Virus record (IMG/VR): IMGVR_UViG_3300022074_000347
Coordinates: 1-25,316 of that record
Length of the DNA: 25,316 bases
Source of the DNA: a virus
Direction: 5' to 3' (one strand)
Every line of letters begins with the position of its first letter. Position 1 is the first letter of the stretch. A program made the translations under genes and the position numbers. The notes below the pieces were generated by a model that had not been told where the DNA came from, did no database searches, and worked only from the letters and a program-made list of their open reading frames with translations. Shown here piece after piece: positions 16,586-23,797 of the stretch.

Positions 16586-16698
16586 TTTAATTTTGTTTTC
16601 AATACTTTTAGTCTTCTTTTTGCACGACGAAGTGCTTGAGGTTTTAGTTTCCTCTTGAGTTCCTTCTTACTATGATGTTGCCAGTTAGGGATTTTCAT
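16573..16698 (-). CDS. Very small, highly basic protein (41 aa)
   Basis: A short frame from the ATG at 16698 to a TAG at 16573. It begins MKIPNWQHHSKKELKRK and is roughly one-third lysine and arginine, including ALRRAKRRLKVLK. It overlaps the zinc-ribbon gene before it by 14 bases and the gene after it by 13 bases, filling a stretch that would otherwise be about 100 bases without a gene in an otherwise compact phage region. The frame is coherent and the composition non-random, but very short basic frames can arise by chance, so confidence is moderate. If real, it may bind nucleic acid or an acidic protein. Confidence 0.45.
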   Translation of the reverse strand: MKIPNWQHHSKKELKRKLKPQALRRAKRRLKVLKTKLKWHT

Positions 16699-16837
16699 CT
16701 CTAAGTTGATGATAAACTAAAACAAACGCATCACAACGAGGACAAGATAGATTAGTTTCTATCTCATACTCAGAATCCTCTGCATCATGATCACCACCCC
16801 ATATTAGGTTTGGGAAACCGCATGCCCAACAGTTCAT
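16685..16837 (-). CDS. Small zinc-ribbon protein (50 aa)
   Basis: A 50-residue protein from the ATG at 16837, overlapping the preceding stop by 4 bases (ATGA). It has two cysteine pairs, C3-x2-C6 (MNCWACGFP) and C32-x2-C35 (LSCPRCDAF), the pattern of a zinc ribbon. Between them lies an acidic segment (WGGDHDAEDSEYEIE). The arrangement CW-x-CG...WGGDHD...CP-x-C resembles tiny zinc-ribbon proteins I associate with T4-like cyanophages. It is probably part of the early cassette. The function is unknown; a role in binding RNA polymerase or nucleic acid would be speculative. Confidence 0.75.
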   Translation of the reverse strand: MNCWACGFPNLIWGGDHDAEDSEYEIETNLSCPRCDAFVLVYHQLRDENP

Positions 16838-17049
16838 TGTTCAGTTCCTACAAATTGTTTACGAAACTCTTCTACCTGCTCTTGAACTTCTGGTTCAATA
16901 GGTGAAACTTCAGCAACAGGAGTGACTAAAACTGCTGCACCTGATTCAAGTCTTACTTTCCAACATACTCTGTTAGTTTCAGTAAGTTCAGTAATGAAAC
17001 CGAGGTATTCCTCGTATTGTTTCATTGTAATGTCTACAGGACCAATCAT
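16834..17049 (-). CDS. Small unknown protein (71 aa)
   Basis: A 71-residue acidic protein (MIGPVDITMKQYEEYLGFI, then a strand pair WKVRLESGAAVLVTP, then a helical acidic C-terminus VQEQVEEFRKQFVGTEQ). No family is recognised. Its ATG overlaps the preceding stop by 4 bases (ATGA), and its own stop overlaps the zinc-ribbon start in the same way, so three genes in a row are translationally coupled. It is probably transcribed from the sigma-70 promoter at 17262-17290 and expressed early. Confidence 0.75.
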   Translation of the reverse strand: MIGPVDITMKQYEEYLGFITELTETNRVCWKVRLESGAAVLVTPVAEVSPIEPEVQEQVEEFRKQFVGTEQ

Positions 17050-17255
17050 TCTGTTTCTGCAAAAAAGTAAGTAATCATGTCAGAATCTACTAATTCAGTG
17101 ATCTCAGAGACAGCATCGGTAAAATCCTGTGCTCCTTTTTTATTGAAATCGAAATCAACGACTCTATCAAATCCCTCGTTGTCCAGTATTTTGATGGAAC
17201 GTTTTGAAAGATTAATAAAAACGTGTTCAAGAAAGGTAAGGGGTTCTTCGTTCAT
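17046..17255 (-). CDS. Small unknown protein, leaderless early gene
   Basis: A 69-residue acidic protein (MNEEPLTFLEHVFINLSKRS, IKILDNEGFDRVVDFDFNKK, and a helical C-terminus). No family is named with confidence, though the pattern resembles small proteins I associate with T4-like cyanophages. It is the first gene after a consensus sigma-70 promoter. The TATAAT ends six bases before the ATG, so transcription should start at or beside the A of the start codon. There is no room for a Shine-Dalgarno, and no other Met occurs until residue 59, so the start at 17255 is well fixed and the message is probably leaderless. Confidence 0.75.
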   Translation of the reverse strand: MNEEPLTFLEHVFINLSKRSIKILDNEGFDRVVDFDFNKKGAQDFTDAVSEITELVDSDMITYFFAETE

Positions 17256-17261
17256 GAATCT

Positions 17262-17290
17262 ATTATAGGGTAGAAGGACAATCCTGTCAA
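17262..17290 (-). promoter_or_regulatory. Consensus sigma-70 promoter (-35 TTGACA, -10 TATAAT)
   Basis: On the minus strand TTGACA (17290-17285) and TATAAT (17267-17262) are separated by exactly 17 bases. Both hexamers match the consensus perfectly. The -35 box begins one base after the gp5-like stop codon. Host RNA polymerase should read this promoter directly, as expected for an early phage promoter. Confidence 0.85.
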
Positions 17291-17291
17291 G

Positions 17292-19856
17292 TCAATTTAA
17301 GAAAATTGTTTTGGCAGTTACTCTAAATGTACCGACAACATCAGTTGTCATGTTTCTCTTGGCAGAAATATTGATATCACCACCTGCTCCATTTGAATCT
17401 TTATTGACTGTGTGTTTGCTAACACCTGCTACAGTAACATAATGACCACCACTCAATACTTCTGTATCCATACCAGTTGAACCGCATGTAGTAGAAATAG
17501 GTCCATCTTTATTTGTTGTTATGATAGGAGGTACAGTAGCATGAGGAGATGCAGGGATCACGTTTGTTATGATTGAACCTGCACAGGTAGTTCTAATGCC
17601 AGGTTTATCTGCTTTATCAGAAACAGGTTGATTTATGTTATTAAACATATTTGGTGTATTATGAGTAATTGCTGTATCTGCACTTATTATTATCTCTTTA
17701 GTTGCCAAAAAGTCTTGTTTATCAGATTTGAGTGAATAATCATCAATTATACCTTCATATTTTTTAGAACCAACTAATATTTTAGATGCTTGAAGTTGGA
17801 AATCAGCACCTGCTACGTTCATATCTAAATCAGAATCAAATTTTATTACATGTTTTTGAACTTTTCCTTTATCTTCAGCATCCTTTCCATTCTTATCAAC
17901 TTGTTTTGCTGCACCAACAGCATCCATGAAGAAACCGCCACCAACTTCAAGGTGCATATCACCAGTGATCTTTAATCTATAATCACCTTCAACGTTAATA
18001 ACCTTATCACCATCAATATTTGAACATTCATCACCTATAACATCTATAGTATGATTACCTGCATATGTTGAATGGTCTGCAACTAAGTTACCTGTATCAT
18101 CTTTTGTGTTTCCTCTGTTAGTCTTCTTATATGCTTCTAACTTTGCTTCTCTCTCCTCAGGAGTTAAATCTGGATTACTCTTCTTCAACTCTTTCATATA
18201 AATGTATTCAGCATATGTATTGTTATTGATATTAACAGATGAATGAGTTGTACCACTAGGTTCTTTGATGACGTGTGCTTGACGACCTGGGGTTCCTATA
18301 TGATGATCATACCCACCAGTTATAAATGTCGTAGCTACCTGTAAATAGGGATCTGCTTTTGAAAATATTTGATCTAAAACTCCTGTACCTGCACTTTCTC
18401 CCGCACAACTACCTCTACCACCTCTAACTTTATTAATATTTGCTAATTCTGCATCAGTACAACTTGTAACACCAAATAGAGGATAGAATCCATTTTTTGC
18501 TTTACCACCAGAGGGTTTTCTATCACAACTGTCACCAGAAGCAAAGTTTGAGAATAATGCTACAAGTCCCGTCAATCCCGCAAGACCATTTTTCATTAAA
18601 TCAGATCCAGGCTCAAATACTGAATCTCCCTTTTCCCAGTTTGCTATGATTTCAGCAGCACCTGCTACTGTACTAGTTGTTGCTTTAACTGTAGCAATAA
18701 CTTTTTTAACATCAGCAAGCACGTTTTCTACATTACATACAATACTATCAATGACTGTTTGTACACCTTGAGTAAGCATTTCCAACTTACTGATAGCACC
18801 ATTAAGCATATTATTGATTAATGTGTTGATGGTTGCCATCGGAGCATCAATAAAACCTGCTATCTGTCCATCAATAGCACACATTGAAGAGAGTAATGAT
18901 GTGATTGCGTTTTGAATCTGGATTTTTGCTGCAAAAGGTACTGAACCAAACAATGATCCTAGTATTGATCCTAATAAACCACCTAAACCACTAGAGAGGT
19001 TTGCAGTAGACATTCTGATACCAGATACAATCTGTGTAAAGACAGCACCCATAAAGTTTTTCAACTTTCTGGTTAAATTTTCTAATGTAACTACTTTACC
19101 AGAAACTATGTCAATAAAATTACCAGTATCATCAGTAGCAACTAGGGTAGAAGAAGTGTCTACAATATCTTCCATCAGATAGCTCAACTTTGCTTCTACA
19201 GATTTCCAAGGTCCACCTACACCATTTGCAGTAGGAATAGGATTTTCTGGATTTCTACCTTTTAACGGATTACCAGAACTACCTGATATATGAACACCTA
19301 TGTTATTTGGTGACCCTGGTCCTGCAGGTTCTGGTTGTATCTTACTTCCTGGAATTTTTACATCATTTCTTCCACTGGGATTACTTTTATTATTAAATTT
19401 GTTACTATTAGCACCTGCAGGTGGTCGTAATGCAGGATTTATAACGGGTTCCTCCATATTTTCACCCGTAAAAGCAAATGTGTGCTCTTTTCCACTCTCT
19501 ACTGCTTTTTGCACACGCAAAACACCGATAACTACTGGCATTTGAGCGTCTTCACCATCCATGAAGAAACCCATGACAATAGCACCTGCCTGTAGTTGTC
19601 CTGATGATTCACCTTGTGCATCATTACCTGCTTGTGAGGTATGTTGTAATACAGTCGCCCATGGCAACTGCTCAGTAGGAAGGTTTGCAACCGTTCCACC
19701 TCTGGGATTAGTATAATATCCAAGCACACGAACTTTGACCCTACCGAGTTCCATAGGATCTTCGTTATCTTCTATTTCTCCGACCCACCAATAAAATCCG
19801 TCCTTTCCGACGAAATTGGTTTTAGGTTCGTTTAGGATGCCTTCAACTGTTTGCAT
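17292..19856 (-). CDS. 5: gp5-like baseplate hub/spike protein, no lysozyme domain
   Basis: An 854-residue protein. Residues ~20-115 form the OB-fold of gp5/VgrG-type hub proteins (YWWVGEIEDNEDPMELGRVK, LPWATVL, VMGFFMDGEDAQMPVVIG). A Pro/Gly/Asn-rich linker (~140-210) follows. Residues ~220-440 are a hydrophobic helical region (LGGLLGSILGSLFGS, ATINTLINNMLNG). No T4-lysozyme-like catalytic motif was seen where T4 gp5 has one. Four cysteines lie around 444-484. From ~595 come beta-helix repeats of the spike (HTIDVIGDE, VINVEGDYRLKITGDMHLEV), and the protein ends in a beta-rich domain. The protein likely forms the trimeric needle under the hub. The symbol is assigned by domain similarity. It is preceded by an AT-rich spacer with a degenerate late promoter. 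Confidence 0.85.
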   Translation of the reverse strand: MQTVEGILNEPKTNFVGKDGFYWWVGEIEDNEDPMELGRVKVRVLGYYTNPRGGTVANLPTEQLPWATVLQHTSQAGNDAQGESSGQLQAGAIVMGFFMDGEDAQMPVVIGVLRVQKAVESGKEHTFAFTGENMEEPVINPALRPPAGANSNKFNNKSNPSGRNDVKIPGSKIQPEPAGPGSPNNIGVHISGSSGNPLKGRNPENPIPTANGVGGPWKSVEAKLSYLMEDIVDTSSTLVATDDTGNFIDIVSGKVVTLENLTRKLKNFMGAVFTQIVSGIRMSTANLSSGLGGLLGSILGSLFGSVPFAAKIQIQNAITSLLSSMCAIDGQIAGFIDAPMATINTLINNMLNGAISKLEMLTQGVQTVIDSIVCNVENVLADVKKVIATVKATTSTVAGAAEIIANWEKGDSVFEPGSDLMKNGLAGLTGLVALFSNFASGDSCDRKPSGGKAKNGFYPLFGVTSCTDAELANINKVRGGRGSCAGESAGTGVLDQIFSKADPYLQVATTFITGGYDHHIGTPGRQAHVIKEPSGTTHSSVNINNNTYAEYIYMKELKKSNPDLTPEEREAKLEAYKKTNRGNTKDDTGNLVADHSTYAGNHTIDVIGDECSNIDGDKVINVEGDYRLKITGDMHLEVGGGFFMDAVGAAKQVDKNGKDAEDKGKVQKHVIKFDSDLDMNVAGADFQLQASKILVGSKKYEGIIDDYSLKSDKQDFLATKEIIISADTAITHNTPNMFNNINQPVSDKADKPGIRTTCAGSIITNVIPASPHATVPPIITTNKDGPISTTCGSTGMDTEVLSGGHYVTVAGVSKHTVNKDSNGAGGDINISAKRNMTTDVVGTFRVTAKTIFLN

Positions 19857-19875
19857 TTATCTGCATACTTTTGAT

Positions 19876-19883
19876 TATTTAGT
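19876..19883 (-). promoter_or_regulatory. Degenerate late promoter (ACTAAATA)
   Basis: ACTAAATA keeps the TAAATA core (6 of 8 matches) 20 bases upstream of the gp5-like ATG, within an 82-base spacer that contains no gene. Confidence 0.4.
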
Positions 19884-19938
19884 CAAAAACCTTAATAGTC
19901 AAATTTTTGGCGGGATTTTTTTACCCCAATTTTTGAAA

Positions 19939-20388
19939 CTAAAAGTCGTTTTCGACACGCACATATTTGTAAATGTTATTGCTACCCCATACCATCACAC
20001 CGCCCTTGTATGCTTGGTCAAAACTGTGAAGTTTATCACCAAACAAATGCATTTGTGATCTGATTGTGACTCCGTTATGCACACAAGTTCCTACAATATT
20101 ACCATGCCATGCATTGTTATCGTATGTAAAAAGCATTCCACACTGGTCTGATTTATTCCAGTCTAGATCATAGTTTTCTATCAATACTTCTGTTTCGGAT
20201 ATGTCAACCTTCTTATGATATCGTTTTCGATAAGGTCTTTCGGGTCCATCAGTCCTATAGTAGTTTTTTGACTGGAATCCCCCTTCTATCTTCTCCCAAT
20301 GCAGGTATATCGTTGCATATGTTGTCGGAGCTGATTGTGCTTGATTTTTATTTGTCCAGAGTCCTAGTAAATAGTCCTCAATCGTCAT
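19939..20388 (-). CDS. cpeT: CpeT/CpcT-type phycobiliprotein lyase
   Basis: A 149-residue protein with the order of motifs of T-type phycobiliprotein lyases, which attach or chaperone bilins on phycobiliproteins. The features are the LLGLWTNKNQAQS start (family: L-x-G-x-W/F-S-N-x-x-QA), GGFQSKNYYRTDGPERPYRKR (residues 36-56, with the conserved PYR), DQCGMLFTYD, VGTCVHNG, the LHSFDQAY strand and VWGSNNIYKYVR at the end. It is shorter than host CpcT/CpeT (about 200 residues), as phage versions tend to be. It starts at an ATG overlapping the previous gene by 11 bases and sits between the gp27-like and gp5-like genes, so it should be co-transcribed with late baseplate genes. Whether it is an active lyase or a bilin carrier cannot be told from sequence. 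Confidence 0.8.
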   Translation of the reverse strand: MTIEDYLLGLWTNKNQAQSAPTTYATIYLHWEKIEGGFQSKNYYRTDGPERPYRKRYHKKVDISETEVLIENYDLDWNKSDQCGMLFTYDNNAWHGNIVGTCVHNGVTIRSQMHLFGDKLHSFDQAYKGGVMVWGSNNIYKYVRVENDF

Positions 20389-20605
20389 ACACTAAACATT
20401 CTGGTTCGTCAGGGTGCATGTCACAGAATAGTTCTAGTGCATTTGGATCGTGATGATCTCCTGCTGCTATCTCTTCTTTGTGATGCTCTGCATACTCCTG
20501 TAGTTCATGTAGTTCGACTTTAGCATGTCTGCGTGCTGCAGGTGATGAAAGTGGATTGTCCACGATATCGTGGTCTTTTTTAATGTGGTCTTCTATTGAT
20601 TTCAT
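20378..20605 (-). CDS. Small acidic unknown protein (75 aa)
   Basis: A 75-residue protein, acidic and histidine-rich (MKSIEDHIKKDHDIVDNPLS, LHELQEYAEHHKEEIAAGDH, CDMHPDEPECLVYDD). It looks mostly helical, with an acidic C-terminus containing two cysteines. I recognise it as a type of small conserved protein found near the hub genes of T4-like cyanophages, with no known function. An AAGG ribosome-binding site lies about 7 bases before the ATG, and a late promoter (GATAAATA) lies just upstream at 20631-20638. Metal binding by the histidines and acidic residues is possible but not shown. Confidence 0.75.
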   Translation of the reverse strand: MKSIEDHIKKDHDIVDNPLSSPAARRHAKVELHELQEYAEHHKEEIAAGDHHDPNALELFCDMHPDEPECLVYDD

Positions 20606-20630
20606 GTTAAGTACCTTGTTGATACAGAAC

Positions 20631-20638
20631 TATTTATC
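20631..20638 (-). promoter_or_regulatory. T4-type late promoter (GATAAATA)
   Basis: GATAAATA matches 7 of 8 consensus positions and overlaps the TGA stop of the gp27-like gene. It lies about 26 bases before the ATG of the 75-residue gene and would drive that gene, the CpeT-like gene and possibly gp5. Confidence 0.6.
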
Positions 20639-22010
20639 AAAGTACAGCATCTTTCATAAGGAGCATTTCCGTAGACATGCTGTCTGGAGTGCCTTTATGT
20701 GCTAGTGAGGCGATCATATAACGTCCACTAAATCGTTTATCAGTCTTGATTTTATCACCAGACTTCTCTGTCGTTGGCATAGTTACACTAACACCCGACC
20801 CTGCATAAAGATCTAAATTTCCTGGAACTACTATTTGAAGTTTGGTATTCTTCAGTGATTCCATTCTTAACCATTGATATGATTGTAAGTATACAGTATC
20901 AGCATAGTTCTTTGCAGGTTCTTGCTTGTTCTTCTGATCAAAGTTTTGGGCAGGAAGAAAAGCATAGCGCATTCTCTTTGGACTATCAACTAAACTCTTA
21001 TAATCTCCAGAGATTCGTGACACGGGATTAACTGCTTTCTTTCCTCCTAAATGAGACATGCTTTCCCAGATCTCTGTAATTTTATAGACTTCCTTGTCTA
21101 CTTTTAGATCAACACTCTCTCCACCCATCTGTGAGTTTGCCATATTAACTGGATCAAAACCCATACTAAATCCTGTCCATGTACCATGTCGTAGACCCAT
21201 CAAGAAGTTTCTTTCCTCTGGAAATGCAATACTATCAATTTTAAACTGATCATTAGATCCATCATCAGTTTTCTTTGGTCCAAACAAATATTCATACAGT
21301 CTTGTAGATCCTCTCTGGGGATCTGTTCCTTTCGTTGGTGCCATTTTATTGATATCATCAATCATTTTATCAAGAGATTTAAAATGATATCCTAGTGCAT
21401 TCTCATAAAATGTAAATGCATTTTGGGGTTTACCACCAGTTTGTTTCTTTCTAACACTTTTGTTTGTTACCCAGTAGATAGTATCGAGAGGTCTCCAGTT
21501 TGTTGCAATAAACTCGTGTTTATTTAAACTCTCTTCAACAAATAATTTTTTAGCACTGTTTAAGTAATCCTTTCCCTTGACTAGAGTTTTTACAATTGAT
21601 GATGCTTCAATCTCGTCAAATACTTTATCTGATTTACCAAATACATTGATAACTTCATTCATTACATACTCATCTGAACAGCAGTTGACTATGAATACAT
21701 CAGTAGTTTGATTGATTCTCTGTCTGCTATTGATATTATAAGAACGCAATCTATATGTTCTTGATACTACCGAACCATTAACTTTAAATTCTATTTCTTC
21801 GGACCCAGTAAAAACGTTTGATAGACCTGCAGAATCCTCAAACACAAATGTTGCTTCTAAAGTTGCAGACTCTATACTTTCATAGACTTCCCATCCTACC
21901 AAGAATCCAACTAAGTTGTATCCTCCATCGCTTGCTTTCAGTTGGTTACCATCTCTATAGACTGATATATTTACAGATATGTCACCTGCATTTACTCTTT
22001 CTATACTCAT
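20637..22010 (-). CDS. gp27-like baseplate hub protein
   Basis: A 457-residue protein. The N-terminal part alternates strands (VNISVYRDGNQLKASDGG, SATLEATFVFEDSAGLSN, EEIEFKVNGS) like the tube-like domains of hub proteins. The middle contains WRPLDTIYWVTNKSVRKK and NAFTFYENALGYHFKSLDKM, a pattern I know from gp27-type hub proteins (position of the protein, then its display of a 'YEN-x-x-GY-x-F' segment). The C-terminus has SGRYMIASLAHKG, the last hub strand. Its position next to gp5 and downstream of the tape-measure genes fits the trimeric gp27 hub that holds gp5. The start overlaps the stop of the previous gene by 4 bases (ATGA). T4 gp27 is about 390 residues, so this one is somewhat longer. 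Confidence 0.7.
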   Translation of the reverse strand: MSIERVNAGDISVNISVYRDGNQLKASDGGYNLVGFLVGWEVYESIESATLEATFVFEDSAGLSNVFTGSEEIEFKVNGSVVSRTYRLRSYNINSRQRINQTTDVFIVNCCSDEYVMNEVINVFGKSDKVFDEIEASSIVKTLVKGKDYLNSAKKLFVEESLNKHEFIATNWRPLDTIYWVTNKSVRKKQTGGKPQNAFTFYENALGYHFKSLDKMIDDINKMAPTKGTDPQRGSTRLYEYLFGPKKTDDGSNDQFKIDSIAFPEERNFLMGLRHGTWTGFSMGFDPVNMANSQMGGESVDLKVDKEVYKITEIWESMSHLGGKKAVNPVSRISGDYKSLVDSPKRMRYAFLPAQNFDQKNKQEPAKNYADTVYLQSYQWLRMESLKNTKLQIVVPGNLDLYAGSGVSVTMPTTEKSGDKIKTDKRFSGRYMIASLAHKGTPDSMSTEMLLMKDAVL

Positions 22011-23797
22011 TTAAGAAGTCCCCTCATGAAATTGTTATTAGAGTTTAATGAAGTTGCAGTAGTTTTCAAGACACCATTAATATTTACAGTTCCTGATCCA
22101 GGTAAACCCTGTACTATAGTTTCTGGTTCTCCACCGCCACCACCAGTTGCTGCTTGTGCCTGTGCTATTGCTTGTTGGTTCTGATTATTTACCTGACTAA
22201 CAACCTGTGCAGTTGCTTCTACTGATGCTATTGCCTGTGCTTTTACATCATTAACAGATTCATTTCTAGTTTCAGTCTGATGAGTTACAGTAACATTAGA
22301 TTTGACAGGTTGATATTGTCTATTAGTTCTTCCACCACCTTGGAATCCCATACCCATCTTAGTCTTTCTTTCCATTGGTGTTGGGGTTGATGCTATATGC
22401 ATCGGTTGTACCATATTATTATTTGTTACACTAGTTGAACCACCTGCAGAGAAATTAAATGATGGATTTAGTTCGCCACCTGTTGCAAAATTTAGTAAAG
22501 GTTTAAAGTCACCACCCTTACTAAGGTTTAACATCGGTGTCTTTCTAGTAAACAATGTATTACCAATAGGAGGTGCGAATGACATGTCATCAAACGGACT
22601 GTTCAAATCATGGTAACCTGCTCTATCTGCTTCACTAAAGAAGTTATTACTTATCTGCCCACCTCTCTCAAAGAAATGGTTAGTTACCTTTCCACCTTCA
22701 GAGTATTCATTTCTAGTACTAGAGTTGAATATAGGAGAATTTTTACTAGTGAACGTAGGGGCATTTATATTAAGTAATCCACCATCAGCAAATCCAAGTC
22801 TCTTTGCCTCACCCAATCTAGTCTGAGTCAAACTAGGAGTTCTCTTGGTAGCAGGAGTGTCAAATGGTACTACAAATGCACCACCATCTGCCTTCTGTGA
22901 AACATATTCAGTGCCATGACCGATGAATGAGGTTGTAGCACCACCATCAAGTGATACAGGATATCCTGTTTGAGGTCCAGTAATCCAACCACCACTTGCT
23001 GCTTTCTTGAGAGGTACAACTCCTCCACTTGCCATAAAAACATTTGCTACTTTTCCTAGAAGTTTTCCCCTGCCTTTTTTAACTATTCCTCCCATCTTCT
23101 TACCTGCTGCTGACTTGGTTATAACTTTGATCAACATCTTGATCCCTCTGCCAATATCTTTAACTAGTTTCAAGGGATTTCTCAACCATCGTATTCCTAA
23201 TAATACTGTACCTAAACCTATTAATGCTTTACCAAATCCTAATATCTTATCTAACCAACTGGTATCATCACTAAACATGGCATACAAACCATCCATCAAA
23301 CTCATGACTCCAAACTTCATGAAGTCAAATATAAATTTACCTATCTTACTAAGAACTTTGATTACTGTGACTAGTTTTTCTTTATTTGCAGGGTCAGCAA
23401 GCCACATCATTGCAGGTATAGCAACAAACATCTTTAACATATTACCTAACATACCAAGTATTCCTTCTAGGAAACTACCACCTTTCTTAGAAACACCCTT
23501 CGCAAAGTTTACAAGTGGACTACCTTTCTTCTTCTTTTTCTCTTCTGGTGGTGCTTCTAATGCAGGTTTCTTTTTATTCATCTGCTCTAGTCTTGCTAAC
23601 TCTAACTCTTTGAGTTCTGCAACCATAGACATGAGACCATTAACACTTTCACCGATCTGATTTATTGCTGTAGTGTTATTATTAAAATGTGTAGTCGCAC
23701 CAAAAGGATTGGAACCTTTACCTTTGGGTTCCTCAGTACCAACAAACTTATAAAAGTTTAGTTTACTACCTTTTTTTACTCCTGCTGCTTTTGCCAT
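22007..23797 (-). CDS. Tape-measure-like tail protein (596 aa)
   Basis: A 596-residue protein. A basic, helical N-terminus (ELKELELARLEQMNKKKP, lysine run EEKKKKKG near 86-92) leads into hydrophobic segments (~108-134 and ~185-205: LDKILGFGKALIGLGTVLLG). Then comes ASGGWITGPQTGYPVSLDGG, GHGTEYV and FVVPFDTPATKR, a type of segment I associate with phage tape-measure and tail-lumen proteins. The next ~170 residues repeat GG-containing units (SEGGKV, ERGGQI, SKGGDF, ATGGEL, SAGGST). A Gln/Ala-rich coiled region (AQAIASVEATAQVVSQVNNQ) closes the protein. It lies inside the tail tube or at the hub by inference. Its ATG shares one base with the preceding stop (TAATG). Confidence 0.65.
   Translation of the reverse strand: MAKAAGVKKGSKLNFYKFVGTEEPKGKGSNPFGATTHFNNNTTAINQIGESVNGLMSMVAELKELELARLEQMNKKKPALEAPPEEKKKKKGSPLVNFAKGVSKKGGSFLEGILGMLGNMLKMFVAIPAMMWLADPANKEKLVTVIKVLSKIGKFIFDFMKFGVMSLMDGLYAMFSDDTSWLDKILGFGKALIGLGTVLLGIRWLRNPLKLVKDIGRGIKMLIKVITKSAAGKKMGGIVKKGRGKLLGKVANVFMASGGVVPLKKAASGGWITGPQTGYPVSLDGGATTSFIGHGTEYVSQKADGGAFVVPFDTPATKRTPSLTQTRLGEAKRLGFADGGLLNINAPTFTSKNSPIFNSSTRNEYSEGGKVTNHFFERGGQISNNFFSEADRAGYHDLNSPFDDMSFAPPIGNTLFTRKTPMLNLSKGGDFKPLLNFATGGELNPSFNFSAGGSTSVTNNNMVQPMHIASTPTPMERKTKMGMGFQGGGRTNRQYQPVKSNVTVTHQTETRNESVNDVKAQAIASVEATAQVVSQVNNQNQQAIAQAQAATGGGGGEPETIVQGLPGSGTVNINGVLKTTATSLNSNNNFMRGLLK

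Noticed and set aside
19900-19938. Intrinsic terminator before the gp5-like gene
   Set aside because: The stem is short and bulged and is not followed by a T-tract on the transcribed strand; on the plus strand it has one, but no plus-strand gene ends there.
23007-23660. Open frame of 217 codons on the plus strand
   Set aside because: It lies wholly antisense to the 596-residue tape-measure-like gene, mirrors its codons, has no supporting promoter or ribosome-binding site and shows no recognisable motif.
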